Origin: Solirubrobacterales bacterium | Lineage (GTDB): Bacteria > Actinomycetota > Thermoleophilia > Solirubrobacterales > Solirubrobacteraceae | Reading direction: 5' to 3' | Length of the DNA: 48,836 nucleotides | Assembly: GCA_003137075.1 (NCBI GenBank) | Contig: PLES01000181.1 | Location: forward strand, 15,612-64,447 | Shown here: positions 41,566 to 48,836 of the stretch, piece by piece | How the letters are laid out: every line of letters begins with the position of its first letter | Position numbering within the stretch: the first letter of the stretch is position 1 | The notes under the pieces: model-generated | Told to the model about the DNA's origin: nothing | Database searches by the model: none | The model's input: only the letters and a program-made list of their open reading frames with translations | Made by a program: the position numbers and the translations under genes

Positions 41566-42825
41566 CTACTTGAAGGGGACGGTGACCGGCCCAGGCCTCT
41601 TGGCGAAGACTGCCATGAAGTCACGATCGTCGGGGACGAGATAGCGGTCTGGTGACTGCTCGGGCTGGGGTTCGACCATCGTCGGTCCAAGACCGTCCTT
41701 GTGGGAGTAGGTGATCATCGTGTGCCACGCAGGATTGATATCGAACTCCATACCGCGCACCGCCCCGATGTGCTGAAGGATCTGGGCGAGCGAGATCACG
41801 GTCGCCTCCGACGCGACTACGAACATCACATTGCCATGGGCGTCGATCCCTACGGCGGTCCGCGGGGTGAAGGTGGCTCCGCCCAAGCTGTAGCCCCACT
41901 GCGTGCTGTTCGGGTCGGTGCTCAGCTCAGGGTTGAGCTTGCGGTCCCAGAGGATCGGCGTGAGGCTCTGGCGTGCCCAGGCGACATCGGCCGGGGCGCT
42001 CGGGCCTCCGGTCCACTTGACGATGTTGACTCTTCCATCGCGATAACCGACGAGCGTGGCATTGCCGTCGATCAGTGGCTCGTTGGTGTGCCCATCGACC
42101 GCTGAACCGTTATCGGTGTCGACGTGGGTGAAGCCCGCGTTGAAGGTGGCGAGCAGCCGGTAGCGCTGGTCGATTGGCACCATCATCGGCCCCCGATCGA
42201 CGGCGCTCGGCGGCTCATAGCGGCCCGGGTAGTAGGCGAGGTCGGTGCGAACGTGGTCGATCCACAGGACGTAGGCGACGATCGAGGGGTACTCCGTGTT
42301 CGGTCGGTATGACGTCACGAGCACCGGTGGCCCGTCATCGACTGACGGACCCGTACGGCGCCAGACACCTTCGCCGCGCAGCGGCGTAGCGAAGACCGGT
42401 TTGATCGGCGGCGGCCTGTAGGCGACGTGAGCGGCGTGCTTGACCACAGGCCGTACCGGGCTGAGGCCGACGCTGGGCAGTCGTAGAAGGCCAGGCCCGC
42501 CCTTACGGGGCGCATCCGCCGTGTCGCGCTCGGCGGTATCGATGATCCAGTTACCGAAGGGCACGTCGTCGCGCACCCACTCCGCGGAGCGCTCGGAGAA
42601 GGTCTCGCTCGTCGGCTTGAGCATGTAGTCCGCGTAGGAGATCGCGAAGTAGAGGACCACCAGCACAAACGGGGCCAGCGACCCCAAAATGATCCAACGG
42701 CGGCCAAGCCGCCGCGCATCGGCTCCAGGCCCGCTGAGCTCGGGACCGTCGAGCAGCGGCCCTGCGGACGGCACCGAGTCCCGGAGCGGGCTGCCCTCCC
42801 CGTGGTCTAGTTCTCGGGTCGCCAT
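41566..42825 (-). CDS. Membrane-anchored phosphodiester glycosidase-family (NAGPA-like) protein
   Basis: The 419-residue protein has a single N-terminal membrane helix (WIILGSLAPFVLVVLYFAISYA) and an extracellular domain of the NAGPA type. The family features are ATFNAGFTHVDT, then TAVGIDAHGNVMFVVASE and SLAQILQHIGAVRGMEFDINPAW, where others have a 'nLDGG' motif. Relatives remove GlcNAc from phosphodiesters or act on wall polymers. The start at 42825 (MATREL) is chosen; the frame is open to 42927 and a second ATG lies at 42846. Confidence 0.72.
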   Translation of the reverse strand: MATRELDHGEGSPLRDSVPSAGPLLDGPELSGPGADARRLGRRWIILGSLAPFVLVVLYFAISYADYMLKPTSETFSERSAEWVRDDVPFGNWIIDTAERDTADAPRKGGPGLLRLPSVGLSPVRPVVKHAAHVAYRPPPIKPVFATPLRGEGVWRRTGPSVDDGPPVLVTSYRPNTEYPSIVAYVLWIDHVRTDLAYYPGRYEPPSAVDRGPMMVPIDQRYRLLATFNAGFTHVDTDNGSAVDGHTNEPLIDGNATLVGYRDGRVNIVKWTGGPSAPADVAWARQSLTPILWDRKLNPELSTDPNSTQWGYSLGGATFTPRTAVGIDAHGNVMFVVASEATVISLAQILQHIGAVRGMEFDINPAWHTMITYSHKDGLGPTMVEPQPEQSPDRYLVPDDRDFMAVFAKRPGPVTVPFK

Positions 42826-43052
42826 GGTGACTGGGCTCGGGACCATATACGCGGCGATGAATCCTTGTGGCGGTCGCAGATAAATGCAATCAGACAACGC
42901 GGTCACGCGGCCCGCCATGACAGCCACACTATGACGGTGAAGCGAAATCGGCGATCGGACAGTGACGGCTCCTCTGGCGAAGCCGACACGGCTGTCGTGA
43001 GACGTGTTTCACTCGACGGCGGACACCTCGTGAAGTGACGATCAGCGTCCGG

Positions 43053-43274
43053 CTACCGGTTGTCAGCTACGGACTGGCTGGCAGTGAATGGCGTTCCCTC
43101 GGGATCCGTCAGTACGGTCAGGCGAACGTAGGGAGCGTCGACGGGTGCAACGAGCACCTGGCCGCCGAGCTTCGTCGCCTCGGCGGCAGCCACGTCGGCA
43201 TCGTTGACTGCGAAGGTGACATGCCAGTGCGGCTGCTCGTTTCGTGATGCCGCAAACCGTACGTTCGACTTAGC
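43053..43274 (-). pseudogene. VOC/glyoxalase-family protein, C-terminal remnant
   Basis: A frame between two stops encodes about 73 residues with no usable start. It contains PHWHVTFAVNDADVAAAEA, then GGQVLVAPVDAPYVRLTVLTDPEGTPFTASQ, the last half of a VOC-superfamily domain with its metal-binding His and the 'DPeGt.F' motif. The N-terminal half is absent. The rest of the gap (42826-43330) holds nothing else I can identify. Confidence 0.6.
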
Positions 43275-43330
43275 TCAGTACCGGTCCGCGATCTCAACAA
43301 GGCGGGAGAGTGACCGCCAGCAGGCAGATC

Positions 43331-44833
43331 TCAGCTCACGGGTGCCGGCGGAAGCCCGGCTGGCCCCTTGAAGGCGAAGACCTGGTCGGTGCCCGGCAGC
43401 AGCAGGAGGCCGTCGCCGACTGAGGGAGTCGGGAAATGGTTCGCACTAGCGCCGAACGAGATCGAGCCGACCTCTTTGCCGTTGGCCGGGTTGAGGGCGT
43501 GGACCGCATCGTCGGTACCGATCGTCCAGATCAGTCCATCCGCGACGATCGGCGGGCCATGCACACCGTCGCTGTCAGTCCATAGCTGTTTCAGGTACGG
43601 GCGCTTGGTCGAAACCCTGATCGCTGTCAGCCCGTTCGGGCACGGTATGTAGACAACGGAGCCCATCACTGCGTGTCCACCGTCAGGGTCGCCGCTGCAC
43701 ACGTGAAGCGACGCGATCTCACCCTCGGAACCGCCGAGGTGTCCCTGACGCAACAGATAGCCGATGTCCGTCTTGCCGATCTGGAACACGAAACCATCCA
43801 CAAGGGCTGGGTCCCCGGTCCCGAGGTCCAGATCGTCGGCGCTCAGTGTCTGCCAGTCCTTGGGGTGGAACAGCGACTTAAGGTGCATGGTCGGTGACAG
43901 CTCGAGCACCGCGTCACTGTCGTCGTATCGCTGGTGCGGCCCTTGGTTGTAACCGTCGGCGCTCGCCACGTACACGTTCCCTTGAGGGTCGATGACCGGA
44001 GAGCTTCCGCCCATCCAAACCGCCCCCCGATCCGAGCCGTGACTGATCTGGAAGTAGTTGAGCTGTCCGCCCTGCTCCGGGATCGAGACGACATAACCGT
44101 GCGCAGGACCGTTAGGGCCGGGGCAGTCGCCCCAGTTCTGACCGTAGGCGATGACCACCAGACCGTTGTCCAGTGCGAGCCCCGGCCTTTGGAGCTGGGC
44201 AAGCTGATCTTCGCCGGTGTTCGGCATCGCCTTCTCGTTCAGCTCAACCTTGCCCGTGAGCAGGTTGAGCCCGTATAGATGGTGCGACGCTTCCACCCCG
44301 TGAGAGGCGGCGGGACCCGCTATCAGGGTGTCTGCGACGACGAAGATCTCGTCGCGCTTCAAGTCGACCACCGGGGTGCCCGTGATGCCGACGTCGGGCG
44401 AGATGTCGCCGCACGGCAGGTCACCGGCTGGCACCGGCTTCGCCAGGTGCCGCGACCATAGGATCCGGCCGCTGCGCGCTGCCATCACATAAACGGTGTC
44501 GTTCTCCGTCGCCGCGATCACCCGGCCATCAGCCACAAGCGGCTCGCCATACACCTGCCCGTCAAGTTTCGGCGAGGTCCAGGCTCGTCGTGACGGCCGC
44601 AGCGTGGTTTTTGCCGCATCGAGTCCGGTCGCCTCAGCACTCCCGTGGTAGGTGGTCCAGTCAGAAGCAGAGCCGGAACTCTGCGACACCGAGCTCGATC
44701 TCGCTGTCCCGGAGGCCGCGGCGCCGAAGAGGCAAAGCAGGGCCACAGCCATCGCTGCGCCCACAGCAAGAGCCGCTCGCAAACGCCTGCGGGCTCGACG
44801 CCACGCAACAACTCGCAGAATCTGTGCTCTCAC
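43331..44833 (-). CDS. Secreted or membrane-anchored PQQ-type beta-propeller protein
   Basis: The 500-residue protein has an N-terminal export signal: a basic VVAWRRARRRLRAALAV stretch, then VGAAMAVALLCLFGAAASG. The body is a propeller of PQQ-enzyme-like blades, such as VIAATENDTVYVMAARSGRILWSRHL and LIWTIGTDDAVHALNPANGKEVGSI. It starts with DWTTYHGSAEATGLDAAKT, as in many extracellular propeller proteins. No quinoprotein dehydrogenase active-site motif is evident, so a binding or scaffold role is as likely as an enzyme. It is monocistronic. Confidence 0.8.
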   Translation of the reverse strand: MRAQILRVVAWRRARRRLRAALAVGAAMAVALLCLFGAAASGTARSSSVSQSSGSASDWTTYHGSAEATGLDAAKTTLRPSRRAWTSPKLDGQVYGEPLVADGRVIAATENDTVYVMAARSGRILWSRHLAKPVPAGDLPCGDISPDVGITGTPVVDLKRDEIFVVADTLIAGPAASHGVEASHHLYGLNLLTGKVELNEKAMPNTGEDQLAQLQRPGLALDNGLVVIAYGQNWGDCPGPNGPAHGYVVSIPEQGGQLNYFQISHGSDRGAVWMGGSSPVIDPQGNVYVASADGYNQGPHQRYDDSDAVLELSPTMHLKSLFHPKDWQTLSADDLDLGTGDPALVDGFVFQIGKTDIGYLLRQGHLGGSEGEIASLHVCSGDPDGGHAVMGSVVYIPCPNGLTAIRVSTKRPYLKQLWTDSDGVHGPPIVADGLIWTIGTDDAVHALNPANGKEVGSISFGASANHFPTPSVGDGLLLLPGTDQVFAFKGPAGLPPAPVS

Positions 44834-44959
44834 CTCGCCACCCGAGTAGCTACCACGTTCACTGAGTGTAAGCGCCGCAGCGCCTCGGAATGTCGGCTTT
44901 CCGAACGCCGGCCGCCGTGGTCACCGATCGAAACGGTTCGTTGAGCGGCAGGGTGTAGA

Positions 44960-45241
44960 TTGCGACGCGTGGCGAAAATCAAGCTTCACCGGTGCTCCTA
45001 TACGTTCCTGCACGTCGACATGGACATGTGCTGGCGACTGCAGAAGGCCCTCGATTCGCAGGGGGTCGACTACGAGATCGTCAAGCACGGCTATGGCAAG
45101 AGCGAGAAGTCGCGAGCGAGCGTAGTGGAGCTGAGCGGCCAGAAGTACCTGCCGGTACTCGAACTCCCCGACGGCACCGTTTACCGGGATGAGACGGACG
45201 AGATGGTCGCGAGGGTCAAAGCCGGCGAGCTGTCCGCTTAG
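44960..45241 (+). CDS. Glutathione S-transferase N-terminal (thioredoxin-fold) domain protein
   Basis: The 93-residue protein is a stand-alone thioredoxin-fold domain of the GST-N/glutaredoxin type: IKLHRCSYTFLHVDMDMCWRLQKALDSQGVDYEIVKHG, then the cis-proline region KYLPVLELPDG. A CxxC motif is absent; Cys near the first strand is single. The helical GST C-domain is missing. The TTG start at 44960 fits AGGG spacing; a GTG at 44969 is an alternative. The function is unknown. Confidence 0.72.
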   Translation: MRRVAKIKLHRCSYTFLHVDMDMCWRLQKALDSQGVDYEIVKHGYGKSEKSRASVVELSGQKYLPVLELPDGTVYRDETDEMVARVKAGELSA

Positions 45242-45291
45242 CGCTCGGCAACAGAGCGTCCGCGACCGTTGGCGTCGGCACGCCGCACCTT

Positions 45292-45729
45292 TCAGTTCTG
45301 GTTCAGCGTCCCCAGGAAGTTCTGGAGTTCCTTCACATGCGCTGTGTTGACGGTTGCCGCACATAGGGCGTAGATGACCCCGCCGAGGGTGCCGCCCTGG
45401 TAGATGTCGGACTCGCTAAGACAAAAGGCTGCGCGGTACTTGAGCCAGGCGTCGTTGCCGCTGATGAAGTCTCGCTTCCCGCTGGTGCTCAGGCCACTGA
45501 AGATCTGCGCGTTCAAGGAGTCGATCGTCTTGTCGCTCCTGAGGATCTGCTGCTCGGCACAGGCTTCCATCCCAACAGTCGTCTGAGCATGGGTGCACTT
45601 CAGCGGCGTGAAGAGCTCCTTGATCACAGGCGGTTGCAGCGTTGCCGCACCCGCACTGGCGGCGGTGGCCAACACAAGCACAGCAACGACGACACCGACG
45701 ACGGCGGGAACCCGATTGCGAGTCTGCAT
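45292..45729 (-). CDS. Secreted LprI/DUF1311-like protein
   Basis: The 145-residue protein has a signal peptide (VPAVVGVVVAVLVLATAASAGA) and a mature domain. It contains CTHAQTTVGMEACAEQQILRSDKTIDSLNAQIFSGL and DAWLKYRAAFC, the DUF1311 (LprI, lysozyme-inhibitor-type) pattern with paired cysteines and W-x-x-YR-x-x-x-C. The start at 45729 (MQTRNR) is preceded by GGGAGG at a rather long distance. LprI of mycobacteria inhibits lysozyme; here that is only suggested. Confidence 0.7.
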   Translation of the reverse strand: MQTRNRVPAVVGVVVAVLVLATAASAGAATLQPPVIKELFTPLKCTHAQTTVGMEACAEQQILRSDKTIDSLNAQIFSGLSTSGKRDFISGNDAWLKYRAAFCLSESDIYQGGTLGGVIYALCAATVNTAHVKELQNFLGTLNQN

Positions 45730-45917
45730 GACGAGGTATGTCCTCCCGGAATGGTTTGGGTCGACGCCCAGCTTGAGCGACGGGGCACACGCACACGGTG
45801 ACGGGAAGTTTGAGCTGGCTACCCGGCTCCGAGCGCCTGATCGTCGATTGTTGCTGGCGTGGAAGATGGATCGTGCGCCGCTGAACCACCGGAACACCAA
45901 AGCACGGTGACGCTCGA

Positions 45918-46895
45918 TCAGCGTGCGTCCAGCAGGCCGAGGTCGCGGAGGCTGTCGGCGGTCTCCACGATCGAGGTCGTGGCGGGTCGCGGTTGCCAGA
46001 CGAGTTCCCGCTTGGCGCGGTCGTTGTGGATCGTCAGCGGCGACGGCTCCTCACCGGGCGCCTCGTCGGTTGTGACTCGCTCGCCTGCAGGCCCGAGGTG
46101 GTCGCGGAGGATCTGTGCCAGCCCCAGCCAAGTGATGGTCGGGCCGTCTGCCAACAGCAGGTAACGCTTGCCGGCCGCATCCGCTGTCGCCATCGCACGG
46201 ATATGAGCGTCGGCGACATCACGTACATCGACAACGCCGAAGCGCTGGCGTGGCAGCGCCGGCATCGTGCCCTCGATGATCGCCTTGAAGCCGTTCAGGC
46301 TCGAGCGCAGTGACGCCACCAACGACGGGCCTGCGATGAATGTCGGATTAACCACCACCAGCTCGGTGTCGTGTCCTTCACTCTCGATGAAGTCCCAAGC
46401 AGCGCGCTCGGCGATCGCCTTGGAACGCGGGTACGGCAGCAGACCCGGTGTATCCGGGTCGGTCCAGTCTGCTTCGGTGTAGTCGCGCACCGGTTTAGGC
46501 GAATACCCGACCGCCGCGAATGAGGAGGTGAGGACGACCCTGCGCGCGCCGGCGTCGCGGGCCGCCTTCAGGACGCGCACAGTGCCCTCACGGGCGGGGA
46601 TGATCAACTCGTCGGGGTCCTTGGGCTGCGCTGACGGGATCGGCGAGGCTACGTGGTGGACTTCCTCCACACCTTCAAGCGCGGCCAGCCAGCCGTCGTC
46701 GGAGGACAGATCTGCGGCCACTAGCTCCAGGGCGGTGTCGTCCACACCACCGCGGCGCACGGCAGCACGCACAACTTCCTCTCCATCCAGCGACCGCACC
46801 GTGGCGCGTACATCACGCCCGTCACCTAGCAGCGCGGCGATCAGCTGCGTTCCCAGATATCCGGATCCACCTGTCACCAACACCTTGGAGCTCAT
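45918..46895 (-). CDS. NAD(P)-dependent epimerase/reductase, extended SDR
   Basis: The 325-residue protein has the extended-SDR nucleotide motif TGGSGYLG (8-15) and the active-site Tyr155-x3-Lys159 (YPRSK) with Ser124/125. Sequence around VVLTSSFAAVGYSPKPVRDYTEADWTDP is typical of dihydroflavonol-4-reductase/aldehyde-reductase-like members. The start at 46895 follows GGAGGTGG. It overlaps the MerR stop by four bases (ATGA), so the regulator is upstream in the same operon. Confidence 0.87.
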   Translation of the reverse strand: MSSKVLVTGGSGYLGTQLIAALLGDGRDVRATVRSLDGEEVVRAAVRRGGVDDTALELVAADLSSDDGWLAALEGVEEVHHVASPIPSAQPKDPDELIIPAREGTVRVLKAARDAGARRVVLTSSFAAVGYSPKPVRDYTEADWTDPDTPGLLPYPRSKAIAERAAWDFIESEGHDTELVVVNPTFIAGPSLVASLRSSLNGFKAIIEGTMPALPRQRFGVVDVRDVADAHIRAMATADAAGKRYLLLADGPTITWLGLAQILRDHLGPAGERVTTDEAPGEEPSPLTIHNDRAKRELVWQPRPATTSIVETADSLRDLGLLDAR

Positions 46896-47335
46896 CCGAG
46901 CACCACCTCCGCTAGCCGTGGAAGCATCTTGTGTACCTGCATGTTCGCCTCGATCTCCGCACCCGCATCGGCACGGTCGCGGGCATCCCAAAGCGCCGCC
47001 TTCGCCCGAAGGTAGTCGAGGTGGGTACCGAGCTTCGCGATCTCGCCTGCGACCCGATCGGCGTGCCGCAGCAGCAGATCGCGCTGTTCCCCCGCCGCCA
47101 GATGCCCAAGCTCTCGGTTCGCCTGATACCTACGCATGTCCTCGATCCCAACGCCCATCGCGCGCAGGCAAGCGAGCGCCTGCAACGTGTCGAGTTCTTT
47201 CTCGCGATACCGGCGGTGTCCGCTGCTTGGATCACGGGCGATCGGTCCGATCAGCCCCACCTCTTCGTAGTAGCGCAGCGTCGGCTCACTGAGCCCGCTG
47301 CGCCGAGATATATCCCGGATTGTGAGCGCTGTCAT
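46892..47335 (-). CDS. MerR-family transcriptional regulator
   Basis: The 147-residue protein has the MerR winged helix at its start (LTIRDISRRSGLSEPTLRYYEEVGLIGPIARDPSSGHRRY) and a coiled-coil helix after it. No cysteine metal site is visible. It resembles MerR proteins paired with SDR or aldo/keto-reductase genes that respond to reactive small molecules. The ATG at 47335 is used; it is coupled to the downstream reductase gene. Confidence 0.9.
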   Translation of the reverse strand: MTALTIRDISRRSGLSEPTLRYYEEVGLIGPIARDPSSGHRRYREKELDTLQALACLRAMGVGIEDMRRYQANRELGHLAAGEQRDLLLRHADRVAGEIAKLGTHLDYLRAKAALWDARDRADAGAEIEANMQVHKMLPRLAEVVLG

Positions 47336-47555
47336 ACCGACAGCAAAACACACCTCAAGCGCTTGAAGTCAAGGGCGCTCGACAAGTTTTGACGGGAGTA
47401 CCACCGCCGGATGTCCGTGAGTACTCCAAGCAGGCGGCTCCGAAGACTGAGTCAACGGACTCGATCAAGCGCTCGGCGTCGTGGACTTCGCGATCTTCCC
47501 GCACCTCGATCGTGAGTACCTGCCCGACAACTGCCGCAGGCCGGAGCGGTCAACT

Positions 47556-47598
47556 CGTTGGCCATACCAACGCTCCTGTATCGTTGGTATGGCCAACG
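47556..47598. promoter_or_regulatory. 17-bp perfect inverted repeat before MarR-like gene
   Basis: CGTTGGCCATACCAACG at 47556-47572 and its exact reverse complement at 47582-47598 flank nine bases. Each arm is itself an interrupted palindrome CGTTGG-N5-CCAACG. This fits two regulator dimer sites, or one arm set of an RNA switch. Confidence 0.75.
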
Positions 47599-47607
47599 AT
47601 ACAGGAG
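47573..47607 (+). promoter_or_regulatory. 15-bp inverted repeat that would sequester the ribosome binding site
   Basis: CTCCTGTATCGTTGG at 47573-47587 pairs perfectly with CCAACGATACAGGAG at 47593-47607 over a five-base loop TATGG. The right arm contains AGGAG of the AGGAGG ribosome binding site (47603-47608). It uses the same bases as the 17-bp repeat, so the two hairpins exclude each other. Confidence 0.7.
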
Positions 47608-47614
47608 GTCCTTC

Positions 47615-48028
47615 ATGCCGTCCCTTCCCCAGGTCACCGGTCCAACCGAGCATGCGTTACGCGCTCTGCTAGACCGCGAACTCGCCTCCTCGTCGATCCC
47701 CGACTACCTAGCCTGGGTCTGCTTGAACCTCGCGACCGGATCCACGAGTCGCGTAGACCTTGAGGCAAAGCTCGAACAAGCGACGAGGTCCACGCCCGGC
47801 CTCGCCGCTCGCACAACCAAGCGACTTATCGCTCTCGGCTTGCTTACAAGCCAAGCGCAGCCAACCGCAGCGGGCCAAGCCGATCTTGATGCGACCCGGC
47901 AACGCGTGAAGGCGACCACCGACCAGCTCACGGCCGGCCTGCCTGATGCCGACCTCACGACAGCGATTGAGGTTTTGGATCGCGTCAGAGCCCGTGCCGA
48001 AGCCATGCTCGATCAACCGCTTGTGTGA
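47615..48028 (+). CDS. MarR-like winged-helix regulator
   Basis: The 137-residue protein has a MarR-type arrangement: an N-terminal helix (PTEHALRALLDREL), a winged helix (LAARTTKRLIALGLLTSQAQPTAAGQADLDATR) and a C-terminal dimerisation helix (AIEVLDRVRARAEAML). It is shorter and more divergent than classical MarR. The ATG at 47615 is well placed after AGGAGG. The inverted repeats directly before it suggest autoregulation. No operon partner is clear; the next gene starts 157 bases on. Confidence 0.7.
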   Translation: MPSLPQVTGPTEHALRALLDRELASSSIPDYLAWVCLNLATGSTSRVDLEAKLEQATRSTPGLAARTTKRLIALGLLTSQAQPTAAGQADLDATRQRVKATTDQLTAGLPDADLTTAIEVLDRVRARAEAMLDQPLV

Positions 48029-48185
48029 GCCGACCCAAACACGGGCGTGCTGCGGCTTCTCAAACGGCTTCGTATCGATTCGCGTTACGGGCGCACCCGG
48101 CTGCGCAGTACTCGACAAATTGGTGTGCATCGCCGATCATGGCGACGATGGCGACCGTCACAGCAATCTTGATCGGGGAGACCCT

Positions 48186-48716
48186 ATGAGCGACGTCGTT
48201 GCGGACTTCACGTCTGGGGAAGAGTTCCGCATGGACTTGGACTTAGCGGACAACCGGTATGTCGTCAGGGATTCAGACGGGCGCATTGTGGCGCTCTTGC
48301 CGATGGGCGTTGGCGGCGAGGTATACACGCGTACCGACCGTTGGAACATCAAAGTCGAGCGCCATAACGTGAGCTGGGCGGTGGTTGCACAAACCGTCGA
48401 AGGTGTCGAAGTAGGCGGTATCACCGAGGGCCTGATCCCGGATAGCCACAAGCTCTGGGTCGGCAGCGACACGGTTTACCACGTGACCGATAACCCGCTC
48501 AACGGCAACTGGAGCATCAAGGACGGACACGCTCACATCGCACGCCTCACGAACCTCACGCTCTCAAGCAGCACCATCACGACGCTCGATCAACCAGCCG
48601 ATCCTGCGTCCCTGTCGCTTGCAATCATCCTCATGCTGGAACTGATCAAGGCCGAATCCTCGATCCCCGGTGTCGCGGCCTACGGGGCCGGCGCTGGCAC
48701 TCCTTACGCGCCCTGA
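48186..48716 (+). CDS. Uncharacterised protein, possibly LURP-one/scramblase-like
   Basis: The 176-residue protein begins MSDVVADFTSGEEFRMDLDL after GGGGAGA. The N-terminal two-thirds look like a beta-rich barrel with YVVRDSDGRIVALLP and the strand pattern of LURP-one/scramblase-related proteins. The C-terminus is a helix of hydrophobic character (LSLAIILMLELIKAES) followed by a Gly/Ala tail. The family link is weak, and no function can be given. Confidence 0.5.
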   Translation: MSDVVADFTSGEEFRMDLDLADNRYVVRDSDGRIVALLPMGVGGEVYTRTDRWNIKVERHNVSWAVVAQTVEGVEVGGITEGLIPDSHKLWVGSDTVYHVTDNPLNGNWSIKDGHAHIARLTNLTLSSSTITTLDQPADPASLSLAIILMLELIKAESSIPGVAAYGAGAGTPYAP

Positions 48717-48742
48717 CCCGCCAGCGAAGGCTCTGGCCCAGG

Positions 48743-48836
48743 ATGCGTGAGAGCGCGGAGTCGGGGTCGCGGGCATTGCATGTCGACGGGCTCGCCAATT
48801 GTCGTGACCTTGGCGGCTTGCGGCGGAGTGATGGGA
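48743..48836 (+). CDS. Tyrosine-protein phosphatase (PF13350-type), N-terminal end (partial)
   Basis: An ATG at 48743 opens a frame that runs off the window. Its 31 codons contain HVDGLANCRDLGGLRRSDG, the conserved opening 'l.Gl.NfRDLGG' of bacterial tyrosine phosphatases of the PtpB/IphP type. The active-site CxxxxxR region lies beyond the window. The start lacks a strong ribosome binding site. Confidence 0.7.
   Translation, partial: MRESAESGSRALHVDGLANCRDLGGLRRSDG

Overview
The window is high-GC DNA with the gene content of a soil actinobacterium. The long (ICL2-type) isocitrate lyase, an F420-type PPOX protein, a SigX5-type sigma factor and GTG/TTG starts all fit. A member of Thermoleophilia (Solirubrobacterales) is my best guess, but this rests on overall protein look and not on a marker gene. 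I see no rRNA, tRNA, CRISPR array or insertion sequence.

Bases 1-20.5 kb form a large sugar-catabolism region. It opens with the tail of a LacI-type regulator. It then holds a lactonase and a sugar mutarotase, a sugar ABC importer (binding protein and two permeases), an enolase-superfamily acid-sugar dehydratase and a GntR/FadR-type regulator. A tight operon follows: zinc dehydrogenase, short-chain dehydrogenase, KDPG-type aldolase, KDG-type kinase, a 26-codon ORF and an aldo/keto reductase. After that come the importer ATPase, a second importer permease pair joined to an ABC-2 exporter, and a secreted 1039-residue beta-helix/ricin-domain protein. Matches to the 12-bp palindrome TCATACGTATGA lie in front of nearly every transcription unit here, and I infer that the GntR regulator binds them. 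The parts fit an oxidative (non-phosphorylative) pathway for L-fucose or a related L-sugar released from plant polysaccharide.

Bases 20.5-32.3 kb are mixed housekeeping and regulation: a cupin, a DEAD-box RNA helicase, a frameshifted ECF sigma factor with its CU044_5270-type membrane partner, a GAF protein with a degenerate GGDEF domain, isocitrate lyase, an F420-type oxidoreductase divergent from a SigX5-type sigma factor, two small proteins and a class III aminotransferase.

Bases 32.4-37.5 kb carry a uronate cluster: uxaC and a LacI regulator on the minus strand, divergent from a mannonate oxidoreductase and a D-mannonate dehydratase. Its product, KDG, has no kinase or aldolase nearby; the kinase and aldolase at 9-10.7 kb could complete the route. 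The rest (37.5-48.8 kb) is accessory: metallo-beta-lactamase-like, membrane, MarR, YceI, TIG-domain, phosphodiester glycosidase, PQQ propeller, GST-like, LprI-like, epimerase, MerR and MarR-like genes, a VOC-protein remnant, and the start of a tyrosine phosphatase at the right edge. The MarR-like gene at 47615 follows two interlocking perfect inverted repeats, one of which would pair with its ribosome binding site.
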